From Takakia lepidozioides (Eukaryota; Streptophyta; Takakiopsida; Takakiales; Takakiaceae), in NCBI GenBank assembly GCA_030704615.1, contig CM060732.1:32409053-32473052 (forward strand): a stretch of 64,000 nt of DNA. Direction: 5' to 3'. The notes beneath the pieces are model-generated. The model was not told the origin of the DNA, made no database searches, and saw only the letters and a program-made list of their open reading frames with translations. Shown here piece by piece: positions 34,530 through 45,619 of the stretch (its first letter is position 1; each line of letters opens with the position of its first letter). Position numbers and translations under genes: made by a program.

Positions 34530-35229
34530 CCCAGCGATGCCGGCGCGACGGCCAGGTGCGACCAGTGACTCTGCTGCGATTCCCCGCCGTCGCAACAGAA
34601 CCACGCCAACGTGGAGCTAGCGACGCCACAAAGGGGCTGCGACGTTGTTGCGACTCCAGGGAGTCGCACACGAACGTGCCCTCCCATGGAGCTAGCGATG
34701 GTCCCCGGGGGCTACGACGTCCCTGCGATTCCCGGGCGTCGCTACCGAACCTCCTTACCCATGGGGGTCTAGCGACGCCCCCAAATGGGTGTACCTCGGC
34801 CCAAAATAGGGGAACAAATCCACAGAATCCTCTCCTCCCCCCCCGGCTGCGACGTTTGGACGACGCCAGCGCGTGGCTAATTCTGGGAATGGGCGATGTC
34901 CTTGCGACTGCCCCATGACGCAGGGGAAGGGATGGACCCCCCTCCCTGCCCTTTGTTGTGACTCCTGGGAGTCGCCATATTGCGACGCCCCGGAGGGGCG
35001 GTGTCTTTTCGCCGTCGCTGGTCGTGGCTAGGTGGACCCGGGGATTAGCGATTCCCTTAGGTCGCTAATCTGCGACGTTCCGGGAGCGACGTGGCGGCGA
35101 CTTCCCGACGTCGCAATTTGTCCTCGGCGCGCCCCGGGCGCTGTAGTGTATTTTCGTCGCTAGGCGCGGCGTTTGGAGGTTGTTGAGGCATCGCTAAAAC
35201 CCCCCCCCCAAAAAAAAAATGTAGTAGTG
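34530..35229. mobile_element. CACTA (En/Spm) element right end with subterminal repeats
   Basis: The terminus at 35220-35229 reads TGTAGTAGTG, the reverse complement of the canonical CACTACTACA. Inside it lies an A/C homopolymer and then dense GCGACG/CGTCGC-type motifs in both orientations over about 700 bp, typical of CACTA subterminal repeats that bind transposase. The next base outside begins gypsy pol sequence. No left end (CACTAC...) was found in the window, so the element is either very long and rearranged or has lost its left end. Confidence 0.75.
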
Positions 35230-38200
35230 TGACATGGAGAGGTCATTGATCCAGTCACGGACTATGGAGTTGTTCGAAGCTGGATTGGTGGAGTTGTCAG
35301 GCGGGGAGTATGCCTCGGCAACGGTGATGCCAGCTACGAAGGATATCTATGGCAATTGGACAGAAAGAAGGATGTGTGGGGACTATCGTCCTGTGAACCG
35401 TCAGACTAAGTCCGATAGATATGCCACGCCAACTCCAGAGGAGATATTTGATGCCATTGGGCATGCAAAGGTGTTTAGCACATTGGACTTGCGATCCGGT
35501 TACCACCAGTTGCCAATCAAAGAGGCAGATAAGCAAAAGACGGCATTTTGGGGGATTGACCAACATGAGAAGGATTGTTTGTACCAATGGCGGTTCTTAC
35601 CGTTTGGGTTGAAGAATGCTCCTGTAGAGTTTCAGAGAGTCATGGATAGGATTCTCGCGGGGCTAGACTTCGCCCGGTGCTACATTGATGACATCATGTC
35701 TTTAGTGCTACGGTTGAGGAGCATGAGAGACACCTTCTGGGTGTTTGAGCGTTTGAGAGCGCACGGGTTGAAACTGCACCCCGGAAAGTGCAAGTTCTTC
35801 CACAATCAGATTGAGTATCTGGGCCACATGATATACCCTGGAGGATTGGGTGTTCAACAGAGAAAGGTGGAGGCCATTGCATGCATTCCACGCCCCATGG
35901 ATGTGAGCAGAGTTCGTGCTTTCATGGGATTGGCAAACTACTATCGACGGTTTGTCAAGGGATTTAGCAGCATTGCAAAGGCTCTTACCAAGTTGACCAA
36001 GGTGGGTCAGGAGTGGCAGTGGGAGGAGGAGCAGGAGGAGCCTTTGAGGAACTCAAGGCTCGATTGACTTTTGCATCTATTCTGAGGCGGCCTATTCGAG
36101 GGCGGCCTTTCCAGCTACATACGGATTGGAGTATGCTGGGGATTGGAGCAGTGTTCACACAGGTGGATGATGAGGGAAGAGAGTTCGTAGTGGCATATGC
36201 TAGCTGCTCGAACAATGATGTCGAGGCGAAGCATAGTTCCTATGAAGGGGAGTGTCTAGCTGCGGTATGGGCAATGACACATTTCAGATGCTACCTCTAT
36301 GGCAATCTCTTCACCCTTGTCATGGATCACCAACTATTGAAGTGGTTGATGGAGTCAGACAAGCTTACAGGGAAACTTGCACGGTGGGCACTTATGCTTC
36401 AAGAGTACGACTTCTAGGTGGTGCATCGAGCCGGTATTGTCAATCAGGATGTAGATGGATTGAGTCGTAATCCATGCACGAGCAAGCATGATGATATTAG
36501 AGCTCGGTGGCATGGTAAGACGGATAAGGAGATGGTGCCAGAATGGCATGCATTGGCCTTTCTGTGCATTATAGCAATGGGAGCTCAAACTGGTCTATCT
36601 CATGCGATTGGTCATGTAGATAGCGTGCATGACGATCCAGAGACTAGTGAGGAGCTTGGTGGTGCTAAGGATGTGCATGAAGATGCAGCAGTGTTGGCAT
36701 ACCTTCGTACCGGAGAGACATCAGCCAGTGTGACTACTAAGGAGACAGATCGGGTCCTACAACGAGCCAAAAGGTTTAAGTGGGAATGGATTCACCTACT
36801 CCGGGTATGGGAGGATGGACGAGTGAGGATTGTGCCTCATCCAACACAACGAGCGCGATTGGTATGCCATGCCCATGAGGAATTGAGACATTTTGGGGTG
36901 CGGCGTACTCATAGTTTACTGCAAGGGCAGTATTGGTGGCGGGGTATGCACATGGATGTGCAATAGTTAGTGGCAAGGTGCATGGTGTGTGATAGAGTGC
37001 GGGTTTCTTTCAACGCCCCTACTCCACAATTGCATCATTTACCCATTATGGGTTTGGGCTATCGTTGGAGTCTTGACTTTGCAGGCCCATTGCCATTGAC
37101 AATTCGCCATAACAAGTATGTGCTGGTGATGGTGGAACACTTCTCCAAATGGATTGAACTGGGGGCATTGCCTGACAAGGCAAGTGAGGGGGCTACGTAT
37201 GCATTCTTAGATTGAGTGCTTAGCCATTTTGGTGCTCCAGTCGAGGTACTCACGGACCAGGGGAGAGAGTTCTTGGGGGAGTTTCAAATTTTGTGTGAGC
37301 AAGCCTTGATAGATTACCGCACTACTTCTCGAGATCATCCCGAGGCTGATGGCTTGGTGGAGAGAGTTGTTCAGACAGTCAAGAGACGTTTGCGCAAGTA
37401 CGGTTTGCAGAAGAGACACCTAGGAGATTGGGACCTTCAACTGCCTTGGCTAGCTATGGGCTATAGGTTCAGCAAACAGGCTTCACTTGCCGCCTTCTCA
37501 CCTTACTTTCTTCTCTTTGGCCGAGAGCCAGATTTGCCTGCATCTATTCGAAGGGAGGCTGCAGTAGTTCTCAACCTTGATGATCCGGATGTGTGGACAC
37601 AAGCATGTGCCCAGCGGGCAGAGTTGTTCAAGAGAATCATGCCTATGGCTTTTGAGAACCTTGCTATTGCCCAACACCGAGACACATTGAGGTACGCCAC
37701 TATACGTGGAGGGGGATATCGGCCAAGTGTTCGGCGTTTCCACCCTGGGGATTATGTGTATCTGGAGCAGATCGCGTCTACGACCTTGGATGTCACAACA
37801 GGACGTGTGATTCTAAGGGTCAGGGAGGTGTTGTCTTCAGGAGTGTTGATTCTGGAGGGTCGAGACAGCATGGTATGGAAGGACCATGTGCGCAATTGTG
37901 CGCCATGTCACATTCCACATGTGGATGGGAGGATAGATCCCAACCTTGCAGTGGTACCTGCAGGGTTGCATTGCATGCTATGTGGGCATGCTGGTGGCGC
38001 CGCAACCATGTTGGTGTGTGACAACTACTCAAGGGGGTGGCACATGGGATGCTTGACACCGCCACTTGAGGAGGTTCTTATCGGAGAATGGTTGTGCCCA
38101 CGATGCCTTGGACAGAGGTAGTGGGCATGCCAATGGTGAGGCGGACAAGTGATCCAAGGTCTAGTTAGTGGGGCTTCAATGCCATGGATACTCAATTGAA

Positions 38201-38378
38201 GATCATGGATTGCATGAAGGCGACTAACGATGGGGCTACATTTGCACCCGGCCTCTTGATATATCGACTTCAGGTGTTGGGACTCGTGCGATTGAAGACC
38301 AAGCGATGATCTTATTGGGGTGGATACTTGCAAGCTATCCGGTGTTAGAGGCACCTAATCACCAGCTAGGGGGGCGAT
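35230..38378 (+). pseudogene. Ty3/gypsy pol (RT-RNaseH-integrase) with C-terminal PHD-like finger
   Basis: The frame starts abruptly after the CACTA end with MERSLIQSRTMELFEAG. Then follow RT (CGDYRPVN, FSTLDLRSGYHQ, LPFGLKNAP, catalytic CYIDDI at about residue 150), RNase H (FQLHTDWS, KHSSYEGECLAAVWA), the integrase zinc region (HEELRHFGVRRTHSLL), the DD-E core (WSLDFAGPL, LTDQGREFLG, HPEADGLVERVVQ) and, at 37972-38106, a PHD-like C4HC3 finger (CMLCGHAGG, LVCDNYSRGWHMGC, EWLCPRC). The fourth metal ligand is Tyr (TAC at 38026). There is a frameshift near 36045 and stops at 36415, 36964 and 37213. Gag, protease and the 5' LTR are missing to the left of the CACTA insertion. The frame ends at 38121, and non-coding sequence leads to the LTR. 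Confidence 0.85.
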
Positions 38379-38813
38379 TGTGGCGTGGCTTTCTAGGACT
38401 ATATGCTAGGAAGTGTGGTTGGACAGCGATGTATGTTGTGGCACAATGCTTAGGTGCATGACAGCTGTCATGGTTTTATTTTTGATTAGTTAGAAATAGT
38501 TATTTCTAGCTAATTAGGACATTATACATTCATATTTGTATTTTGTTGGCATTGGGACTTCATTTGGTTCCATGTGCCAAGTGAGGTGGCGAACCTCACT
38601 TGGGACGTGGAGAGGTTATCTCCACGTGAGATGTAGGCAGGCTCGTCTTCTTCTAGTCGAGCCTCCCGAGGCCTCTCTTGCCGCCATAGCTCTAGTTCTT
38701 GAGATGGAGAGTGGGTGAGGTCTGTATGGTAGAGTCATTTAGCAAAGGTGCCATTGGCTTGACTTATATAACGTGATAGAGTGGTTTCTCCTCTTTTCAC
38801 CATTTCCGTATCA
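38379..38813 (+). repeat. Gypsy 3' LTR, 435 bp
   Basis: It follows a polypurine tract (AGCTAGGGGGGCGA) and starts TGTGGCGTGG, ending TTTCCGTATCA, so it has the TG...CA ends of an LTR. A GACTTATATAACG block near 38760 could serve as a TATA box. Its first ~88 bp are repeated right after its end. Confidence 0.65.
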
Positions 38814-38814
38814 T

Positions 38815-38902
38815 TGTGGCGTGGCTTTCTAGGACTATATGCTAGGAAGTGTAGTTGGACAGCGATGTATGTTATGGCACGATGCTTAGGTGCACGACAG
38901 AG
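38815..38902 (+). repeat. Partial second LTR copy in tandem
   Basis: The first 88 bases repeat the start of the LTR at 38379 with about five substitutions, then diverge after GACAG. The arrangement is LTR followed directly by a truncated LTR, separated by one T. Confidence 0.7.
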
Positions 38903-39984
38903 GGTATATTTCTCATTTGACAAACATCCACAGGGATGAACAGTATGAAACACCCTACCTACTTCATCCACCTGCTGTAAAAATTTCAGATCATTTGACT
39001 TGTCATTATGAAGATTATAACAAAATTTGTAGTTTACTCCAATTTGAGAGTGAAAAAATGGTTTGACCAAGCATTTGACCTACCAAAATGATTTTTCATT
39101 GATAAAGACCACCCAGATTCTGATTATGAGGCACGTAAAGCGTGTTGGCCCAAAATTTCAAAGCCCGAATCCAAAATCTTAGACGGGTTGCTTTGTATGG
39201 AAAAATAGGGGGGTAAAAAAGATCATAAAGTACAATTGTCACCCAAATTGGCAGCCTTAGGGTGTTCAAATTTTCATTGGAACCAAATTCCCTCAGATGG
39301 TCATATTGTTCAAGACTGATTACTCACTACCTTGGAAGAACCATTCATCATTATAACCTATATACATGTAGAGATTTGCATTTTTGTGAATTTTTACTTG
39401 AATCCCAGCTCAGGACATCTCCGGCAAAAAAGAGGCCCGAAACCGTGTACCCCCAAGAGGGGCCCCAGGATACCCTGTGTTTCGTCGTTTGAACCAATAG
39501 GCAACCTGCAACCTCCAACGACCAACAGTTATGTCTGCTTCCAATGTATGTGCTTCCTATTCCGCTAGAAGACAACTCGTTGCCGCCACCCTTCACTGTG
39601 TACATGCTTGTGTCCACATGGGCGGACATGCCACACCCTACCTACACGCAGCCTATTGCCGACATTTGGCATCATGCCCCATTTGACTTGCCACGTGGCT
39701 AGGCCAATGGTGGTGGAGGGCCCTAAATTGCAGGATTCTGGGTACATACCCCTCTTCACTTCAAAGAATCTCGATGGCGATATTTGTATCCTTTTAGGGT
39801 CCATAAATTTAGGCATGTGCATTACTTCACACGCTACAACTTTCATTCAGAAAGGGTCTTTACAACCTCTTCCTCTTATCGAGATCTCCATAAAGTCTCA
39901 CGTTCCTCTCTTTGTAATTTTGCTTCCTCTTCTTTTGTGGGGTCAGCCGACCGGGCTTCCCTAGAGGGAGGCAAGGACCTCCAC
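38903..39984. other. No gene recognised
   Basis: Short open frames only, with no family motif seen on either strand. Confidence 0.4.
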
Positions 39985-40000
39985 ACTTCACTACCAAGTG

Positions 40001-40170
40001 TAGACAATCACCGTGTAGCCCAATGGTAATGGACCCATACCACGTTGGATGTGGTTGTGGGTTCAAACCACGGTATGGTGTGTCATGAAGGTGTCCACCT
40101 TCCTAGCAGAAGGCAGTAGCCCTTGGGGGTGAAGTGACTCCATAAGTTACGCTCCCTTCGAGAGGCGTCA
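40001..40170 (+). mobile_element. tRNA-derived SINE, 170 bp, with 16-bp target site duplication
   Basis: ACTTCACTACCAAGTG is present at 39985-40000 and again, identically, at 40171-40186, flanking this body. The head contains an A box (TAGCCCAATGG from 40016) and a B box (GGTTCAAACC, 40060-40069). Seven acceptor-like bases at 40009-40015 can pair with those after the T arm. The anticodon loop is enlarged, so it is not a working tRNA. The remaining ~90 bp is a tRNA-unrelated tail. The perfect duplication suggests a fairly recent insertion. Confidence 0.75.
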
Positions 40171-40984
40171 TACTTCACTACCAAGTGACATTGGAAGTTG
40201 TGCTTGTCCTTCCAACAATGCTTGGTCCGTTGTTGCAAAGCAGGCAAAATTATCACCCCGTGTCGTTTCGTCTGAAGTGCACCCCTTCCTGCACAAATTG
40301 TGAACCTGAACAAACAAAATGTAGTCAAAAACATTGTTTGATGTGGGCTTGGGGCCATTGACCTCGTGCCCAGCTTGAAAAGTTCGGAATATAGTGGGAC
40401 ATAACCTACCTTTGCCAAAGGGCTGATTCTGGTAGTAAGACCTGGCTTGGAATAAACAATTCATCAGGACATTCCAGATATCCTCTACGAATCCCGCAAC
40501 ACAGCCATGTTGATAGAAACACAGATTGAAGCGAGGTAATATTTACCTTCGAGGAGGTTTGACTGGGCATTGCTTCGTGTCGCTTGCCTGATGCTGCTCA
40601 GCTCTGAGTGTTCCAATGATTCTACATTGTGGATGATATTTGATGCGACCCAATTGGAGTCACTTCGTCCACTAGGGGTAAATAATATTGTAACGCCAAT
40701 ATTATTTCCAGAAAAACCCAATTTTCTGTTTTCATGATCAATTCCCAGCGACAAAAAAACTTGAAATTCAATATCTCCTACACTGTAGTCCCAAAAATAA
40801 TGAAACCACCTCGATGCACCCCTACTCACTTTCCAGCTGTATTAAGACCCCCGGGCGGAGGCCTTGCGGTTTGGGGGTCTCAACGACAAAACAATATAAA
40901 ACAAGCGGCTCGTCGCATAATGGCTCCACCTTATATGAGTACCTATTTAGAGTATTATGCTAGTATTATGATGATAATATATGT

Positions 40985-41335
40985 TGGTAGCAAGGAATCT
41001 ATTAGGTAATTTAAAAGCAATAAATATAGGTTTATGGTCCGTCCAATATGCTTATGTAATGCTAGATATGAAGTGTTGGTGAGATGCATTTGTCCAAACA
41101 CGGTCTAGTTGAGATCCATAAATAGTAGTACTAATTGTGAATTGGAGTTGCATGTGAAAACAAAACATAATTTTTTGCAATTGATTTGTTGTTGCGATAT
41201 TATTCTGTAAAAGATCTACATTAAGATCCCATATTATTATTGTTGGATATGTGTGTGGGATATTATCAATGAGCTTTTCGACATAAGATAAGAAAATAGT
41301 TAATTGTAGTGTTGGAGGTTTATAGTGCCTTATTA
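40985..41335 (-). pseudogene. Endonuclease/exonuclease/phosphatase-type domain, Helentron-like remnant
   Basis: The minus-strand frame reads FLSYVEKLIDNIPHTYP, then IIIWDLNVDLL (usual GDFNVD with Gly changed to Trp), then TTIYGSQLDRVWTNA and, after one stop, YWTDHKPIFIAFKLPN. The DxN, GSQLD..W and SDH/TDH motifs are those of the EEP endonuclease fold. The AT-rich coding differs from the LINEs. It lies downstream, in sense, of a PIF1-type helicase fragment, the order seen in Helentron (Helitron2) proteins. Confidence 0.5.
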
Positions 41336-42429
41336 CTGGAGTGTCTTATAAGCAAGGTCATGATTAATGCAAGGATGGCAGGGTCCATAAGATGCACATT
41401 ACGCTCATCTCTCATATAAGAAGATCAACAAATTCCGAGGGTGCGAGCTTGAAATCAAAGCACCAAAAGTATCTGTATTCGTGGGACAGTCCTCATCACA
41501 GGTTCCAATGTGAAGTTGGAAAACAAAAACTGAAGTAACACCGGACATAGTTCCAAATACTAGAGGTTCAGAGAGGGCTTCTTGTAGAGCTGAACTTTTA
41601 AGTAGTTACATCATATCAAAGAAAGCACAAGCTACTAGGAAAGAAGTGCAAGAGCTTCAGGAGTTGCGAGAATAATTTTTAATCTAGCACACTGGCTGAA
41701 CTCTCTGGCTTGCAATGACAAATGCAGTGACTAGATTATCCTATGAGACATCGTAGCAAGTGGATGCAAGTACCTTCTGAAGTTCTGACCATTGAGGAGG
41801 TCAACAGACACTTGTCCAGTTTTCCTTTTGAAGTCATCGTCATTGATCTATATGCATTTCCGACCGTCCATATTACCACCAAGCACCAGTCAATCCCAAC
41901 CTATTGACTCACTATTGATTTGATGACTCAGTACTAGTAGTCGTTGCCTACTCTCATTCGTAACTCATTCAGTCCTGCACGAACATATCCGCAAGATCCT
42001 GAACCCAATCGCATAGCCAATGAGAAAAGTTCAGTGGCTCTACCATCTTTGTCAAGAAGCCCCCAAGCATTCCATCAAGTGTTGCCATGCGTGGATGACA
42101 TAATACGGTGAATTCATTGGTAGCAAGGCTCTCTTCAAATACCCTCGAAGATGCCAAACTTACAAAACAAGATATTTATCTCATTTATATCGACTTCACT
42201 GCAAATTGATTTTCTGAGGTATGGATCAGGTCCCAAAGACCTTGTTTACTGTAGTGATCAAAACAGTGGTCCACATATCACAAGAGGACGATGGTACCTT
42301 TTTAGGTACGGGCTTCACTGCAGATTTCCAACGTTGTGGTCTTCAAGCACATGCAACTGCTTCATAGCATCGTCTTAAGCTTGCTCCAACGCTTCCTCTA
42401 GTACATATGCAAGTCCATCGGGCTCAACA

Positions 42430-42830
42430 ACCACCGCCACTACCTCTTCATGGTACAATGAGTGCATGGTTGCTGCAGGCAAGTCCATCGTAGAAGTAGC
42501 TAGAGAATTAACATATCTTCCTTAACCTGAATCGTTGTATGCAAACCTGCTGTGGCATTGACATTATTGAGCAACTTGAAATTAGAAGGGCATGTATCAT
42601 GATGTTTATCAACAGCTTGAAATATACATATTTGTCGATTGTTTGTTTGAATAACATTTATTTGTTCGTATAATATAAATTGGAAATGTAGAATTGTTAG
42701 GTGGTGGACGACAACACTGATTGTTAATAATATGTATATCATCTTGCATTTGTGTGGCTGTTCTTAATCGATTCAATATAGCTATGAATGTTGAAAATGG
42801 GGGTCTAGAAGGTGACAATCGCTCTATATT
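42430..42830 (-). pseudogene. PIF1-type helicase C-terminal fragment, Helentron-like remnant
   Basis: The minus-strand frame reads FIAILNRLRTATQMQDDIHI then INNQCCRPPPNN and FPI.I.RTN; after a frameshift it continues YEQINVIQTNNRQ and KHHDTCPSNFK. This matches the pattern of Helitron PIF1 helicases near their C-terminal half (LL.R.R...QT..D...IN..C.RPP....P.L.YTN..V...N). The Walker motifs are not visible upstream. Together with the endonuclease block at 40985-41335 it suggests one decayed element on the minus strand. Confidence 0.45.
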
Positions 42831-45442
42831 ATGTGTAGCAAATTATTTGCAAAGATGAATATTAGTTTGGTCAAATACAACAAAAACAATTATGTTATCA
42901 GCAGGTGATATCATATCATTCGATGTGTCCATTATAATGAGCACCGAGATCTTGAATTTTTTTTGTCAAGAACAATTATTATTATTTCATCCGTTTCAAA
43001 ACACTGAAAAATCACAAAAACATAACCATGCAACTCGGCATGATGCATATCTTGCTCACAAATCAACTGTATTACTTATTCGGAAGAAATTTGTATTTAG
43101 ACAGATTTAGAATCAAACGCTCATGAATTAGCAAAACATAGTAACAACATGGATGGACTCATTTGCAGATGTTGACGATAGTGGTCAAATTCATCAATTC
43201 ACAAACTTTGCACAAATTGAACCATATGATATGAATACCAAATTCCATTGCAAACCCCAACAGGGATGATCGAGCAGAGTGGGAGAGAGATGGGTCTGGA
43301 CTATGAGGGGACTTTCTGAGCTAGTAGTGATCTTGTCCATCTGCAGTTTGGTTTGGTATTGTGGAAGTTACGGTGGTGGGAGGACTGGCGATATATGAAG
43401 CCGGTTTCGCTGCCGTACCCGGTGTCGTTCTCGTCTTCCTCACGCAACCCTTGCTGGTATGTTCTCAACGAGTGAATGTACTTAAGGGCCAGCGAATTCA
43501 TGATCTTCTCTAACTAAGACCACCGCGCAGTTTTATTATTTGGTTTTGAAGTTTTCTGAGTCTTTAGGCCTCTCGTTTATCCGTTTGTCCTACATATTCT
43601 CCTTCTCAGGTAACCTGATCTGTCTGCCGAGGTTTAGAGATAGCTATGTTTTCTTAGTTTCTTTCTTTATTCTGCTGTCCCAGAAACTGGAGCCTCCCAT
43701 GGAAGGAATGATTTCGTTGGAGGTAATGAATTTCTCTCTCTCTCTTTCTCACGTCTGCTGGTTGATCAGCTTTGGGTGGCTCGAGTGGTGGGTCGGCTTT
43801 GACGCAACGCCATCCGATACACAGATGCCCGGGTACGTTTGGTAGGAGAGGTTTTGGCGGGGTTCCGGGTGGTAAAATACAATGGATGGATTGCCGCTTT
43901 CCTGAAGCGAATTGGAGACTTGAGGAGCTCTGAGATGAAATGGATCAGAAACGCTGCATTTCTACGGGGATCAACATCTTCTCTCAAGGTAATTTCGTAC
44001 TCAAAAAGAGTCGCGACACCCTCAATTGTGCATCATCCCCATACGCAAATGAGCACATCTTAAGAAGCTCCAGTAAAATTGAGATCATGTTTCGTGGCAG
44101 ATAGATCATTGGTTGACTGTAGCAGCATTGTACTCACTGAATAAACACCACAAGACAGTGAAAGATCAGGGTCTTTTTATAGAACACAAGTTTCCCAGGA
44201 TCTGTGACATACATAAAATTTCAGTGTGGCACTCATTTCAGTATCTTGCACTTCCAAAGGCTGACTACCCATGCACCAAGTTGGTATGTCAGGGTTTCCC
44301 TGATCACCTCTTTGGAGCTGGATTGTCTGCAACACAGCGTCCAACATAGCTGCTATATGTGGAAGGCAACTCAGACCACCCGATGAAGTGATCTAACTAC
44401 ACCGGTCTTGGACCCCGCACTGAAGAGTTGAAAGTGTACTGTGTGCTCGATTTGTCTATATATCTTAGCCCACAGTAAACTCTGGTCTGTGACGGATATA
44501 CAGCTCCAAACTGTATAATGTGGATCTTTACAAGAGGCTTTAAGCGGGTGTGTGCAGGCTCTCTAACACTTCCCTTTTGTGCGAATGGGGATGCCCTCAC
44601 TTCTTCAACGCAGGATGCAGTGGCCCCCTGGGCATCGTCACGTTTGCTACATACGCAGCCATGGTGGAGCGGCACTAAGACCCGACCTCGCTTTCATTCT
44701 TTTGGCTCTTTTCGGCATTCTTGTGCGCGTGTTCGCAGTTGGTCCAATAGGTACTGTTCTTCAGTGCAAACACCTGATGCAGAGAGTCTTATGGATTTTT
44801 ACTCCTCATTTGGTTTTTCTCTACTTTCTCTCATTATGGTGGTAATGAACTGAATACAATCACCGTGAGTATGCACAACCCGCTTGTAAGGTAGACTTGT
44901 GCCCTACCCAATGGACCATTTGTTGACTGCGTGTATGTAAAGTGGAAGAGGTGTCCATAGAAACTTGGAAAGAGCAATTGACTATGGCACACAGCATTTG
45001 ACTGGTGGCTTTATGGACCTCAATAGGGGTTCGATGAATAGTAAAGAGGAAATACTAGAGTATGTGTTGTGTATATTGGTTGGTTCCAATCTAGCAAAGG
45101 TGACACTTGGGGATTCAATAGGTGTACAGTATGCAGCAGAAGCTCTAGTGGCCATCCAACGCTTACAAAGGCTTCTTGACCTCCCCAATGGGAATGGATT
45201 CAGCAGCCCCAAACAGGCAGACAAGGTATTTATTTTGATAATTGAACTACTTTTCAATGATTCAATTTGGGGTTGATTATGTTTCTCAGATAGTTGCTTA
45301 TTGACTCCACTCTGCAAGTGTGCATACAAATGCAAAAGGGCAGATTTCGCAGAGGCTAACCTTCCAAGAGCTGGTCATGGAGTGTCAACCCACTTGTATG
45401 AGGCTTGCCTTGGAATTTATATTAAATGGACTCTCCCCAACG

Positions 45443-45508
45443 GCAGATGCCCTGAAAACAGTGTACGGCACCACGCACTGTACCGCACACTGTTTTCAGG
45501 GCATCTGC
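45443..45508. other. 66-nt near-perfect hairpin
   Basis: Arms 45443-45464 and 45487-45508 are exact 22-nt reverse complements. After one mismatch, three further pairs extend the stem inward, leaving a loop of about 14 nt. It could be a hairpin RNA precursor or the relic of a short palindromic MITE. Flanking sequence beyond the arms pairs poorly. Confidence 0.8.
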
Positions 45509-45619
45509 GTGGGAACGGAAAAACCGTGAGGGAGGGGTTAAGCAGATCGAGAGGTAAACGTATCAAAAAGGGTTGGCAATTTGAAAAGCAAAAATCATGG
45601 AACTTCTAAGAGTGCAAGA

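Noticed and set aside
40009-40081. Functional tRNA gene
   Set aside because: The A and B boxes are good, but the anticodon loop is too large and the sequence lies inside a body with target duplications, so a SINE is the better call.
43540-43845. 101-codon frame upstream of ABCC exon a as an ABCC exon
   Set aside because: It does not match the expected transmembrane text before LWVARVV, and it reads through the intron's pyrimidine tract.
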